Source: Nocardioides guangzhouensis
Lineage (GTDB): Bacteria; Actinomycetota; Actinomycetes; Propionibacteriales; Nocardioidaceae
Reading direction: 5' to 3'
Length of the DNA stretch: 64,000 nucleotides
NCBI RefSeq assembly: GCF_004519545.1
Contig: NZ_SDKM01000028.1
Coordinates: 1 to 64,000 of the forward strand
Within the stretch, counting starts at the first letter, position 1; the number at the start of each line of letters is the position of its first letter. Under the pieces are notes generated by a model. It worked only from the letters and a program-made list of their open reading frames with translations, was not told where the DNA came from and did no database searches. Shown here one piece after another: positions 26,390 through 35,059 of the stretch. Both the position numbers and the translations under genes were made by a program.

Positions 26390-27370
26390 TCAGAGCCAGC
26401 GCATGGCCCGGCCGTGCCCGTGGGCGTGCGCGACGGCGCGACCGTCGAGACCGAGCACGAACCACGGTCCGGGGTCGGTGGCCGGGCCGGTGGCGGCGAC
26501 CTCGGGCAGCACCCGCGGGCCCTCGTTGCTGATCCAGTGGCACCGGCCGTCGGCGACCAGCCCCGTCATCAGGTCGTGGAAGCGGGCGCGGCCGGCCTGG
26601 TCGAGGTAGGCGATCACCGCGGAGTGGAAGACCACCGGCGTCAGCCCGTCGGGCACCTCGTCGAGCAGTCCCGGCAGGGCGTCGAGCAGGTCGCCGCGGA
26701 CGAGGTACGGCGGCTCCGTCCGCGCCGCCTCGACGGCGGCACGCAGCCGGGCCCGCCGGTCGTCCTGCTCGGGCCAGACCAGGGTCTCCAGCCAGGCCAT
26801 CGCGTCGGGGTCGGTGACGTCGAGCGGGTTCAGGTCGATGCCGCCGCGCCAGCCGACCTGGGGATGCCGGTCCGGCAGCGGGGCCGGGCCAGTCACGTCG
26901 CAGGCGAGCACCCGGTCGCCGTCCGGGGAGGCGAGCTTCGTGGTGGTCCCGTCCTCGTGGGTCCAGGCGTAGCCCCAACGGTCGGGGTAGAGGCACAGCC
27001 CCGCGGAGGCGCCGACCTCGATCAGCGCCAGCGGCTCCCGCAGCCCGGCGAGCACCGGCACCAGCGTGGCCAGCCGGCCGACCTCGTTGGTCTGGGTGGA
27101 GCGGGCCATGATCGTCGGGACGAGGGTGTCCCAGTCCTCGAGGACCGCGCGACGCAGTCCGGCGTACGGGCCCGGCGCCGGTACGCCGTGCCAGCGGGCG
27201 GCGGCGAAGACCAGGTTGGCCTGCTGCTTGAGGTCGGGGAGCTCCGCGATCCGGGCCTGCACCTCGGGGTCCGTGGCCACCGAGGCGGCCCAGCCCGCGA
27301 AGCACGGTGAGTCGGTCGCCTCCACGGCGAAGGCGGCGTACGAGTCCGCGACCGGCTGGAAGATCTCCAC
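26390..27370 (-). CDS. DUF2332 family protein
   Basis: A 326-residue soluble protein of the DUF2332 family, common in actinobacteria and of unknown biochemical role. The N-terminal half is helical; the middle has ALIEVGASAGLCLYPDRWGY, reminiscent of the glycine loop of a SAM-dependent methyltransferase, which is the best guess at function. No signal peptide is present. The GTG at 27370 fits the family start. It precedes zwf on the same strand as a separate unit, with 43 bp between the stop of zwf's frame and its start. Confidence 0.82.
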   Translation of the reverse strand: MEIFQPVADSYAAFAVEATDSPCFAGWAASVATDPEVQARIAELPDLKQQANLVFAAARWHGVPAPGPYAGLRRAVLEDWDTLVPTIMARSTQTNEVGRLATLVPVLAGLREPLALIEVGASAGLCLYPDRWGYAWTHEDGTTTKLASPDGDRVLACDVTGPAPLPDRHPQVGWRGGIDLNPLDVTDPDAMAWLETLVWPEQDDRRARLRAAVEAARTEPPYLVRGDLLDALPGLLDEVPDGLTPVVFHSAVIAYLDQAGRARFHDLMTGLVADGRCHWISNEGPRVLPEVAATGPATDPGPWFVLGLDGRAVAHAHGHGRAMRWL

Positions 27371-27413
27371 GGACGCCAGTATCCCGACCCTCCCGGTCAG
27401 GGGACGCAGTGGG

Positions 27414-28850
27414 TCAGTCGCGCCACTTGCGCTCGAACGGCAGCCGCCACGAGAACGGCGCGATGAGCTGGTGGATCTGGTTCGGCCCCCACGTGCCCGG
27501 GTCGTAGGCCCGGACCGGCGGCGGGTGGTCGAGCAGCGGCTGGGAGATCTCCCACAGGCGCTCGAGGCCCTCCGCGCTGTTGAACAGCGTGTGGTTGCCC
27601 TTGACCGCGTCGAGGATCAGCCGCTCGTAGGCCTCGAGCCCGGAGCCGGCCCAGTGCGTGTTGCCCATGTCGAACTGCATGGAGAGCTTGTTGAGGCGGA
27701 AGCCCGGGCCGGGCCGCTTGCCGTAGAACGACAGCGACATCCGCGACCGGTCCGCGAGGTCGAAGGTCAGGTGGTCGGGGCCGTGCTCGCCGACACCGGA
27801 CTCCTCCGGGAACATCGACCGCGGCGGCTCCTTGAACGCGATCGAGATGATCCGCTGGCCCTCGGCCATGGCCTTGCCGTGGCGGAGGTAGAACGGCACG
27901 TCCGCCCAGCGCCAGTTGTCGATGTAGCACTTCAGCGCGATGAACGTCTCGGTCTCGGAGTCGGGGTCGACGCCGGGCTCGGAGGTGTAGCCGGTGTACT
28001 GACCGCGGACCACGTGGTGCGGGTCGATCGGCAGCATCGACCGGAAGACCTTGCGCTTCTCCTCGGTGATCGACTCCGGGTCGAGCGCGACGGGCGGCTC
28101 CATCGCCGTGAACGCCAGCACCTGGAAGAGGTGGGTGACGATCATGTCACGGTAGGCGCCGGTGTTCTCGTAGAACGCCGCCCGCCCCTCGAGCGAGAGC
28201 TTCTCGGGGATGTCGATCTGCACGTGGTCGATGAAGTTGCGGTGCCAGATCGGCTCGAACAGCCCGTTGGCGAACCGGAACGCGAGGATGTTGAGCGCCG
28301 CCTCCTTGCCGAGGAAGTGGTCGATCCGGAAGATCTGCCGCTCGTCGAAGACCTCGTGCAGGCTGGCGTTCAGCGCCTTCGCGGACTCGAGGTCGGTGCC
28401 GAACGGCTTCTCCATGATGATCCGGCTGTTCTCGACCAGGCCGGCGTCCTGGATGGTCTTGACGACCGCGAGCGCGGACTTCGGCGGCACCGAGAGGTAG
28501 TGCAGCCGGGTGTGCTGGTCGTCGCAGCCCGACTCCGCCTCCTCGATGGCCGCGCGGAGGTTGTCCGCCCCGTTCGGCGCCCAGAACAGGTGCTTGGCGA
28601 ACTCCGGGAACTCCTCCTTGTCCTGGGCGTCCTCGCTGAACTCCGCGATGCCGGCGCGGGCGAGGTCGATGAAGGACTCACGGGTGTGGTCGTCCAGCGA
28701 GGTGCCGACGACCTGCACGTGCGGGAGCAGCCCGGAGCGCCACAGGTGCAGCAGCCCCGGGAGCAGCTTCCGCCGTGACAGGTCGCCGGTCGCGCCGAAC
28801 AGGATGACCGTGGTCGGAGGACCGGGAGTGCCCTGGGCGGGTTCAGCCAT
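27414..28850 (-). CDS. zwf: Glucose-6-phosphate dehydrogenase
   Basis: Oxidises glucose 6-phosphate to 6-phosphogluconolactone with NADP+, opening the oxidative pentose phosphate route. At 478 residues it has a normal length. The Rossmann motif is VILFGATGDLSRRKLLPGL (about residues 15-33); the active-site sequence RIDHFLGKEA is near residue 180; IIMEKPFGTDL is also typical. It stands alone, not beside tal, pgl or opcA as in the usual actinobacterial pentose-phosphate cluster, so it is likely a second, accessory isozyme. An aldehyde dehydrogenase gene lies 57 bp upstream on the same strand. Confidence 0.95.
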   Translation of the reverse strand: MAEPAQGTPGPPTTVILFGATGDLSRRKLLPGLLHLWRSGLLPHVQVVGTSLDDHTRESFIDLARAGIAEFSEDAQDKEEFPEFAKHLFWAPNGADNLRAAIEEAESGCDDQHTRLHYLSVPPKSALAVVKTIQDAGLVENSRIIMEKPFGTDLESAKALNASLHEVFDERQIFRIDHFLGKEAALNILAFRFANGLFEPIWHRNFIDHVQIDIPEKLSLEGRAAFYENTGAYRDMIVTHLFQVLAFTAMEPPVALDPESITEEKRKVFRSMLPIDPHHVVRGQYTGYTSEPGVDPDSETETFIALKCYIDNWRWADVPFYLRHGKAMAEGQRIISIAFKEPPRSMFPEESGVGEHGPDHLTFDLADRSRMSLSFYGKRPGPGFRLNKLSMQFDMGNTHWAGSGLEAYERLILDAVKGNHTLFNSAEGLERLWEISQPLLDHPPPVRAYDPGTWGPNQIHQLIAPFSWRLPFERKWRD

Positions 28851-28907
28851 GGGTCCAGACTGCCACGGACGTGTTTCGCGTGGGGAACGTCTTTCCGGCC
28901 GGGTCGC

Positions 28908-30284
28908 TCAGTCCGCGGCGAGCCCGACGTACACCGTGTCGAGGTACTCCTCGATGCCCTCGAAGCCGCCCTCGCGACCGAAGCCGCTGAACTTCACGCC
29001 GCCGAAGGGGGCCGCGGGGTTCGAGACCAGGCCGGTGTTGACGCCGACCATGCCGAACTCGAGGTGCTCGACGACCTTGAGGGTGCGGTCGAGCGACGCC
29101 GTGAAGACGTACGACGCGAGGCCGTACTCGGTGTCGTTGGCCATCGCGATCGCCTCGTCGTCGGTCTCGAACGTCGACACCGGTGCGACCGGCCCGAAGA
29201 TCTCCTCGCGGGCGATCCGGGCGTCGGAGGGTACGTCGGCGAGCACCGTCGGCGCGTAGAAGTTGCCGTCGGGGTCGCCACCGCCGGTGACCACGCGGGC
29301 GCCCTTCTCGACCGCCTCGCGGACCAGCTCGGCCACGTCGTTCACGGCCTTCTCGTCGATCAGCGGCCCGACGTCGACGCCGTCGTCCTGGCCGCGGCCG
29401 ACCCGCAACGCACCCATCCGCTCGCCGAGCCGGCGGGTGAACTCCTCGGCCACCGCGGTGTGCACGAGGAAACGGTTGGCCGAGGTGCAGGCCTCGCCCA
29501 TGTTGCGCATCTTGGCGATCATCGCGCCGTCGACCGCCTTGTCGAGGTCGGCGTCCTCGAACACGATGAACGGCGCGTTGCCGCCGAGCTCCATCGAGAC
29601 CCGCTGGAGGTTGTCGGCCGCCTGCGCGACCAGCACCTTGCCGACCGCGGTGGAGCCGGTGAAGGAGACCTTGCGCAGCCGGGCGTCGGCCATCAGCGCC
29701 TTGGAGACACCCCCGGAGTCGGAGGTCGTGACCAGCTGCAGCACGCCGTCGGGGAGCCCCGCCTCGGCGAACACCTCGAGCAGCTTGACCATCGTCAGCG
29801 GTGTGTTGGCAGCCGGCTTCACGATGGCCGTGCAGCCGGCGGCCAGTGCCGGCCCGATCTTGCGGGTGCCCATCGCCAGCGGGAAGTTCCACGGCGTGAC
29901 GAACAGGCACGGCCCGACCGGCTTGCGGATGGTGAGCAGCCGGGAGCCGCCCGCGGGCGCCTTGAGCCAGCTGCCGTCGATGCGCACGGCCTCCTCGCTG
30001 AACCAGCGGAGGAACTCGGCGCCGTACACCACCTCCCCCGCGGCCTCGGCCAGCGGCTTGCCCATCTCCAGGCTGATCGTGCGCGCGAAGTCGTCCTTGC
30101 GCTCGATGATCAGCTCGAAGGCGCGGCGCAGGATCTCCCCGCGCTGCCGGGGTGGGGTGGCGGCCCAGTCCGCCTGCATCTTCACTGCCGTGTCGAGCGC
30201 GGCGAGGGCATCCTCGACCCCGAGGTCGGGCACCTGGTCGATCACCGTTCCGTCAACCGGGTCCAGCACGTCGATAGTCGTCAT
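28908..30284 (-). CDS. gabD: NAD(P)-dependent succinate-semialdehyde dehydrogenase
   Basis: A 458-residue aldehyde dehydrogenase, probably oxidising succinate semialdehyde to succinate. The catalytic glutamate is in VSMELGGNAPF and the nucleophile cysteine in NMGEACTSANR; SFTGSTAVGKVL is the cofactor loop, and FGGVKFSGFGREGG the C-terminal hallmark. The family length is 450-480. Forward bases AGCCTA at 30291-30296 read TAGGCT on the coding strand, six bases before the ATG, with no ribosome binding site, which suggests a leaderless message. Other aldehyde substrates cannot be excluded. A palindromic repeat array lies immediately upstream. Confidence 0.88.
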   Translation of the reverse strand: MTTIDVLDPVDGTVIDQVPDLGVEDALAALDTAVKMQADWAATPPRQRGEILRRAFELIIERKDDFARTISLEMGKPLAEAAGEVVYGAEFLRWFSEEAVRIDGSWLKAPAGGSRLLTIRKPVGPCLFVTPWNFPLAMGTRKIGPALAAGCTAIVKPAANTPLTMVKLLEVFAEAGLPDGVLQLVTTSDSGGVSKALMADARLRKVSFTGSTAVGKVLVAQAADNLQRVSMELGGNAPFIVFEDADLDKAVDGAMIAKMRNMGEACTSANRFLVHTAVAEEFTRRLGERMGALRVGRGQDDGVDVGPLIDEKAVNDVAELVREAVEKGARVVTGGGDPDGNFYAPTVLADVPSDARIAREEIFGPVAPVSTFETDDEAIAMANDTEYGLASYVFTASLDRTLKVVEHLEFGMVGVNTGLVSNPAAPFGGVKFSGFGREGGFEGIEEYLDTVYVGLAAD

Positions 30285-30321
30285 GCGGTCAGCCTAGGAC
30301 CGCCCCGAAGCTCCCCACCAC

Positions 30322-30484
30322 GGTGACCCGGCACATCTTGTGCCGGGTCACCGCCCCGAACCCCGGCCGAGCCGGCACATCCTGCGCCGGGTCACCGCCC
30401 CGAACCCCGGCCGAGCCGGCACATCCTGCGCCGGGTCGGCGTCCACATCGGACGGTGAGTCGGCCCATCTTGTGCCGGGTCGGC
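30322..30484. repeat. Palindromic repeat array, family A (4 units)
   Basis: Four units built on CCGGCACATCTTGTGCCGG. The first (30322-30352) has a perfect 14-bp stem around TCT. Units 2 (30371-30396) and 3 (30415-30440) lie in a 44-bp tandem repeat; unit 4 is at 30455-30484, ending two bases from the stop of the MFS gene. The same family occurs at 42961-43037 and 55361-55476, always just past the stop of a minus-strand gene. Terminator hairpins or REP-like elements are the likely nature. Confidence 0.85.
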
Positions 30485-30485
30485 G

Positions 30486-31706
30486 TCAGGCGGCGCTGCG
30501 CTCGGCGGCCGGGTGCGGGCCCGGCTCTGGAGCCGGCACGAGGGGTACGGCGGCGTGGCGCCGGGCGGACGCGACCAGACCGGCCAGCGCCACCGCGAGT
30601 CCGAGCGCGGCGGTCACCAGGAAGCCGGCCTCCCAGCCGCCGCGGTCGATCGCGACCCCGGCGACCGGGGCGCCGAGGGCCGAGCCCATGGTCAGCGCCG
30701 AGCCGTGCCAGCCCATGACCTCGCCCCGGGCCCGCGCTGGGACCACTCGCGACAGGTGGTCGATGGTGGCGGTGATGGTCGGCGCGCAGAACAGGCCCGC
30801 GACGAACAGCAGGGCGGTCAGCCAGAACCGGTTGGGAGCCAGCGCGACCGGGAGCGTCGCCGCGGCCAGCAGCGCCAGCAACCAGAAGACGGGCACCGGC
30901 CGGTGCATCGCGCCGTACACCAGCGCGCCGACGGCGGACCCGAGCCCCCAGATCGCGAGCACCCAGCCGATCGACTCCGGATGCCCCATCGAGCGCAGGG
31001 CCGCGACGATGCCGAGGTCGGTGCCGGTGAGGACCACCGTGCTGGCCGCCGACGCGGCAAGCACGGCCACCACGAGCGGGCTGACCCAGCTGCGCCAACC
31101 GACGTGCTCGGTGGCCTGCTCGTCCTCGCGGATCAGCTGTGGGTTGAGCACCCAGACCAGCACGCCGCCCAGCACGGTCAGCATCTCGGCGCCGAACAGC
31201 GCCCACCGGGTGTCGAGGTACGTCGCGGCAAGGACGCCGACGACCGGTCCGACCATGAAGGTCAGCTCGGTGGCGAACGAGTCGAGCGACAGCGCCGCGG
31301 TCCGGTGCCGGTCCTCGACCGAGGAGATCAGCACCTGGCGGACGATCGAGAACGTCGGGACCACGAACAGGCCGCCGACGAACGCCAGCGGCAGCAGCAG
31401 CCAGTAGCCCACCCAGGGGGCGATGCTCCACACGACCGCCAGCACCACCAGCTGCGGCAGCACCGTCCGCCGAAGCCCGCGGACGTCGAGCAGCCGGCCG
31501 CGCCAGGGTGCGCTGACCGCGAGGGCGACGGTCGAGCAGGTGGTGAGCAGGCCGGCCGCGGAGTAGCTGTGGCCGAGCGTGGTCACGACGTGCAGGGTCA
31601 GGATGATGGCGCCGGCCCACATGGGCGTGCGGATCAGCAGCCCCAGGAGCAGCGCGTTGCGGGCGTCCCGGATGCCGAGGATCCGGCGATATACCGAGAA
31701 GCTCAT
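30486..31706 (-). CDS. Major facilitator superfamily transporter
   Basis: A 406-residue integral membrane protein with about 12 predicted hydrophobic helices in two bundles. The loop after helix 2 has APWRGRLLDVRGLRR, close to the MFS loop-2/3 signature (G-x-x-x-D-R-x-G-R-R). It is probably a drug or metabolite efflux pump; no substrate can be assigned. The ATG at 31706 begins the first hydrophobic segment closely (SVYRRILGIRDARNALLLGL). Its stop lies two bases beyond a family-A palindromic repeat array that may end transcription. Confidence 0.85.
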   Translation of the reverse strand: MSFSVYRRILGIRDARNALLLGLLIRTPMWAGAIILTLHVVTTLGHSYSAAGLLTTCSTVALAVSAPWRGRLLDVRGLRRTVLPQLVVLAVVWSIAPWVGYWLLLPLAFVGGLFVVPTFSIVRQVLISSVEDRHRTAALSLDSFATELTFMVGPVVGVLAATYLDTRWALFGAEMLTVLGGVLVWVLNPQLIREDEQATEHVGWRSWVSPLVVAVLAASAASTVVLTGTDLGIVAALRSMGHPESIGWVLAIWGLGSAVGALVYGAMHRPVPVFWLLALLAAATLPVALAPNRFWLTALLFVAGLFCAPTITATIDHLSRVVPARARGEVMGWHGSALTMGSALGAPVAGVAIDRGGWEAGFLVTAALGLAVALAGLVASARRHAAVPLVPAPEPGPHPAAERSAA

Positions 31707-31844
31707 GGTTGAATGGTTCCACCGGGAGCCCGCGCCGAGCCACGCAATTACGGCCGCCCGCGGGTGGGGCTCGTCACGCGCGGACGGGCCGGGTCAGGCT
31801 TCGTCCTTTGGCGACGTACGTCACGTCGCGGGTATCGTGCTCCG

Positions 31845-32900
31845 GTGCGCAAACCACCCGAGCTCGTCCTGATGCTCGCGCCTGCGCTGCTCGTGACGGC
31901 CGTGGTGGTGGCCTTCGGTTTCGTGGTCGCACCCTCGGACGACAGCGAGACCGCCGCCGGGAACCGCCGCCCGACGACCTCGGCGACGATCTCGACGCAC
32001 GAACCCGAGCCCACCAGCGGGGCCGCCACGCCGCAGGCCGGCGCGCGCACCGGCAAGCTCACCGGCCCGCGGGTCACGCTCGAGCTCAAGCCGAAGCCGA
32101 AGTTCAAGGTCTACGACCCGTACTCCTTCACGATCGCCACCTTCAACGTGCTCGGCCACAGCCACACGAAGCCCGGCGGCAACCGGAAGGGCTACGCGTC
32201 GAGCGCCACGCGCATGGGTTGGGCGGTCGGCCTGATCAACGGCCAGAGCGCCGACATCGTCGGGCTCCAGGAGTTCCAGCAGCCGCAGTTCAACAACTTC
32301 GTGGGCCGTACCGGTGGCGCCTGGGGCGTGTGGCCGGGGATGGCGGTCGGCAACCTTGGTGTCGAGAACTCGATCGCCTGGCGCAAGGACGTGTTCACGG
32401 CGGTCCAGACCCAGACCGTGGGCATCCCGTACTTCGGCGGCCAGGAGCGGCGGATGCCGTACGTCCTGCTCCAGCACAACGCGACCGGGCAGCGCCTGTG
32501 GGTGGCCAACTTCCACAACCCGGCCGACACCGCCGACCACGGGCAGAACGGCGGGTCGCGGCGGGCCGCGACCGCCCGGGAGATCGCGCTGGCCAACGAG
32601 CTGTCGGCCTCCGGCTACCCGGTCTTCTTCACCGGCGACTTCAACGATCGCGCCGACTACTTCTGCCCGCTGACCGCCAACACCACGCTGAAGGCAGCGA
32701 ACGGCGGCAGCACCGGCAGCGGCTGCGCCCCGCCGCCGCGCATGCAGGTCGACTGGATCTTCGGCTCCGACGCCGTGTCGTTCAGCGGCTACCGGGTCAT
32801 CGACGGCGGGCTGGTCAACCGCACCAGCGACCACCCGCTGGTGGCGGCCGAGGTGGCGATCCCGGGCCGCAAGGTCCCGCTCGAGCGCGCCCGGGACTGA
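31845..32900 (+). CDS. Secreted or anchored endonuclease/exonuclease/phosphatase-family protein
   Basis: A 351-residue protein with an N-terminal hydrophobic segment (about residues 6-28, LVLMLAPALLVTAVVVAFGF) serving as signal peptide or anchor. A Ser/Thr/Pro-rich linker precedes the catalytic domain, which starts at FTIATFNVLGHSH and has the EEP residues: glutamate in DIVGLQEFQ, aspartate in FFTGDFNDR, and histidine in RTSDHPLVAAEV. It probably cleaves phosphodiester or phosphomonoester bonds outside the membrane. The GTG at 31845 is preferred because TATCGT at 31833-31838 lies six bases before it (leaderless pattern); upstream codons are not family-like. The substrate (nucleic acid, phosphatidyl, sugar phosphate) is open. 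Confidence 0.82.
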   Translation: MRKPPELVLMLAPALLVTAVVVAFGFVVAPSDDSETAAGNRRPTTSATISTHEPEPTSGAATPQAGARTGKLTGPRVTLELKPKPKFKVYDPYSFTIATFNVLGHSHTKPGGNRKGYASSATRMGWAVGLINGQSADIVGLQEFQQPQFNNFVGRTGGAWGVWPGMAVGNLGVENSIAWRKDVFTAVQTQTVGIPYFGGQERRMPYVLLQHNATGQRLWVANFHNPADTADHGQNGGSRRAATAREIALANELSASGYPVFFTGDFNDRADYFCPLTANTTLKAANGGSTGSGCAPPPRMQVDWIFGSDAVSFSGYRVIDGGLVNRTSDHPLVAAEVAIPGRKVPLERARD

Positions 32901-32949
32901 CCGCCGAAACTCCCGTGACCGGCGCTCCCGGCGCTGTCAGGATCGACCC

Positions 32950-33363
32950 ATGACCGTCTCCCTGCACAACATCACCGTCGACTGCGCGGACGCCCGCTCG
33001 CTCGCGTCGTTCTGGTCCGCGCTCACGGGCTGGAACCTCTACTACGACGACGATCCCGAGGTGCTGGTGGCGCCGACGTACCCGCCGCAGTCGTTCCCGA
33101 CGATGCTGTTCATACCTGTGCCCGAGGGCAAGACCGCGAAGAACCGGATGCACCTCGACCTCCAGCCGACCGACTGCACCCGCGACGAGCAGGTGGAGCG
33201 GGCAGTCGCCCTGGGCGCCACCGTGACCGGCGACCACCGCAAGGAGGACGGCTCCGGGTGGGTGACGCTGACCGACCCGGAGGGCAACGAGTTCTGCATC
33301 GAGCGGTCCCCTGCCGAGCGCGACGGTGGCGGCGGTCCCCGGCAGATCCGGCTGACCCTCTGA
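32950..33363 (+). CDS. VOC-family protein (glyoxalase-like)
   Basis: A 137-residue vicinal-oxygen-chelate protein. The fold is marked by NITVDCADARSLASFWSALT at the start and LTDPEGNEFCIERS at the end, with conserved metal-site histidine and glutamate positions (MHLDLQ, NEFCIE). The substrate is unknown. Forward CAGGAT at 32938-32943 lies six bases before the ATG with no ribosome binding site, matching the leaderless pattern seen elsewhere. Its stop codon is the first part of a stop-to-stop palindromic array shared with the convergent azlD. Confidence 0.85.
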   Translation: MTVSLHNITVDCADARSLASFWSALTGWNLYYDDDPEVLVAPTYPPQSFPTMLFIPVPEGKTAKNRMHLDLQPTDCTRDEQVERAVALGATVTGDHRKEDGSGWVTLTDPEGNEFCIERSPAERDGGGGPRQIRLTL

Positions 33364-33613
33364 CCCCCTCCGTTCAGTTGCGCCTCCCTGTTCGTTGAGT
33401 TGCGCCCCGCTCAGCGTTGAGTCGCGCCCCGCTAAGGGTCGAGTCGCGCTTCAATCAGCGTTGAGTTGCGCCCCGCTCAGCGTTGAGTCGCGCATCCCTC
33501 AGCGTTGGGTCGCGCCACGCGCGCGCCGCCACTCAACGACCGGCCCGGCGCAACTCAACCACCAGGCGGGCGCAACTCAACGACCAGGCGGGCGCGACTC
33601 AACGAGGGGGTCA
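33361..33613. repeat. Stop-to-stop palindromic repeat array between convergent genes, family B
   Basis: TGACCCCCTC at 33361-33370, holding the VOC stop, is repeated inverted at 33604-33613, holding the azlD stop. In between, about six 22-bp units of the type GTTGAGTCGCGCCCCGCTC run forward, followed by about four inverted units ending in CAACTCAAC. The whole 253-bp spacer is thus one imperfect palindrome that could act as a two-way transcription terminator. The regularity suggests growth by unit duplication. Confidence 0.88.
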
Positions 33614-33931
33614 GAGGCCGAGCAGGCGCAGGCCGGCGGCGGTGCCGGCCGCGGCGACGACCACGACCACGAAGGGGGCACGACGCCAGGCGAGCACCGC
33701 ACCGACGGCCACCCCGGCGGGACGCGCGGCGTCGGCCAGGTGGGTGCCGTCCATCAGGGCGCTGGTGACCCCGAGCGCGAAGAGCAGCACCGTGGCCGCG
33801 ATCGTCATCAGCGCCTGCACGCGGAGGCTGGGCGTGAACCAGGTGTGCAGCAGCGGGCCGGCCACTCGGTAGGCGTAGGTGCCGGCACCCAGCACCGCGC
33901 CGGCCACGAGGATCTCGGTGGTGCCGATCAT
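33611..33931 (-). CDS. azlD: AzlD-family branched-chain amino acid exporter subunit
   Basis: A 106-residue integral membrane protein with about four hydrophobic helices, the small partner in AzlCD-type branched-chain amino acid export. It begins MIGTTEILVAGAVLGAG and has the family motif TYAYRVAGPLL. The ATG at 33931 overlaps the azlC stop (ATGA). The C-terminus is hydrophobic up to the stop, which lies inside the terminal inverted repeat of a palindromic array. Function is inferred from partner and fold. Confidence 0.88.
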   Translation of the reverse strand: MIGTTEILVAGAVLGAGTYAYRVAGPLLHTWFTPSLRVQALMTIAATVLLFALGVTSALMDGTHLADAARPAGVAVGAVLAWRRAPFVVVVVAAAGTAAGLRLLGL

Positions 33932-34662
33932 GCGTCGGGCTCCGGGCGATCGGGCTCCGGGCGGCCGGGCTCCGGGCGGTCGGGCTCCTTGTGCCCCGGG
34001 CGGGCGAGCACCAGGCCGCCGAGCGAGCACAGGACCGCCAGCCCGGCCGGGACGAACGGAGTCACCACCAGCGCGATCGCGGCACCGAGCAGCGCCGGCC
34101 GCCGGATGCCGCGGTCGCGGAGGGCGGGCAGCACCAGGGCCAGGAGTACGGCGGGGAGCGCGGCGTCGAGCCCGAACGCGTCGGTGTCCTCGATCGCCGT
34201 ACCGGCCAGCGCCCCGACCAGCGCGCCGACGTTCCAGCAGACCACCAGCGAGGCACCGCAGGTGAAGAAGACCAGCCGGCGCCGCACCGGGTCGCGCTGC
34301 GCGAGCGCGAACGCCACGCACTCGTCGATCATCAGGTAGCTGCCGATCCAGCGGTGGTCCTTGACCGTGTCCGCAAGCGCGAACCCGAACGGCAGGTGCC
34401 GGGCGTTGACCAGCAGCCCGGCAAGCACGGCCGCGAACGGGCTGCCGCCGGCGGCGACGAGCGCGGTGAACAGGAACTGGCTAGCGCCGGCGAGCACGAC
34501 GATCGAGAGGTACGTCGGGGTCCACACGGGCAGGCCCTCGGACGTCGTGATCGCGCCGTACGACACGCCCACGACGCCGACCGCCAGGCACACGAGCGTG
34601 ATGTCCCGGATCAGCTCGGCGCCCAGGTCCTCGCGCAGCCGCCGCAGCCCGCTCCCCCTCAT
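33928..34662 (-). CDS. azlC: AzlC-family branched-chain amino acid exporter
   Basis: A 244-residue inner-membrane protein with about seven helices that, with AzlD, exports branched-chain amino acids or analogues. The motif ARHLPFGFALADTVKDH near residue 90 and LVLAGASQFLFTALV-like helices are typical of AzlC. Near the C-terminus a short tandem proline-rich repeat (EPDRPEPGRPEPDRPEPDA) follows the last helix; it is a likely repeat expansion with no known role. The stop overlaps azlD. The start ATG at 34662 is followed directly by the first amphipathic segment. Confidence 0.88.
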   Translation of the reverse strand: MRGSGLRRLREDLGAELIRDITLVCLAVGVVGVSYGAITTSEGLPVWTPTYLSIVVLAGASQFLFTALVAAGGSPFAAVLAGLLVNARHLPFGFALADTVKDHRWIGSYLMIDECVAFALAQRDPVRRRLVFFTCGASLVVCWNVGALVGALAGTAIEDTDAFGLDAALPAVLLALVLPALRDRGIRRPALLGAAIALVVTPFVPAGLAVLCSLGGLVLARPGHKEPDRPEPGRPEPDRPEPDA

Positions 34663-34692
34663 AGCCGCGATTCAAGCATCAGGCCGCTCCCG

Positions 34693-34824
34693 CAAGACCG
34701 GGCACCTCGACCAACAAGACCAGGCACCTCGGCGGACAACACCGGGCACCTCGGCGGACAAGACCGGGCACCTCGGCGGACAAGACCGGGCACCTCGGCG
34801 GACAAGACCGGGCACCTGGGCGGG
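34693..34824. repeat. Six 22-bp tandem repeats upstream of azlC
   Basis: Six consecutive units of exactly 22 bp (consensus CAAGACCGGGCACCTCGGCG plus GA), spanning 132 bp. Units 4 and 5 are identical; units 1, 2, 3 and 6 carry a few changes. They occupy the spacer between the azlC start and the M4 protease stop. No cas gene or unique spacer is near, so it is not a CRISPR array. A regulatory protein-binding array for azlC is possible. Confidence 0.9.
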
Positions 34825-34831
34825 AATGAGA

Positions 34832-34867
34832 CCGGCCCCGGCAGGTGGTGAGGCCCGCCGGGGCCGG
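34832..34867. terminator. Hairpin: 11-bp perfect GC-rich stem
   Basis: CCGGCCCCGGC at 34832-34842 pairs with its complement at 34857-34867 across a 14-base loop. It is one of several hairpins in the spacer between azlC and the M4 protease gene. No U-run follows, as is usual in actinobacteria. Confidence 0.6.
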
Positions 34868-34981
34868 GTTCCGGGAGCGCGGTGCCCGAGCTGCACTCCC
34901 GGAGCCGGACGAGCGGAGTCGGCACGTCCGGGTCGGTGGGCCGCCGGCCGTCCCGCGGGGGACGGTCCCGGGGCGGTCCGG

Positions 34982-35019
34982 GGGCGGGGTGCCCCTGTTG
35001 GGGGGTGGGCACCCCGCCC
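34982..35019. terminator. Hairpin: 13-bp perfect stem after the M4 protease gene
   Basis: GGGCGGGGTGCCC (34982-34994) and its complement (35007-35019) form a 13-bp stem with a 12-base loop, lying past the stop of the minus-strand M4 protease. It is the strongest stem in this spacer and the likeliest transcription terminator for that gene. Confidence 0.65.
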
Positions 35020-35059
35020 GGTGGCGGCCGGCGCCCCTGGGTGGGCCGGCCGCCCGGAG

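Noticed and set aside
27414..28850. A canonical pentose-phosphate operon (tkt-tal-zwf-opcA-pgl)
   Set aside because: Only zwf is present; its neighbours are DUF2332 and an aldehyde dehydrogenase, so the canonical cluster must lie elsewhere or not exist.
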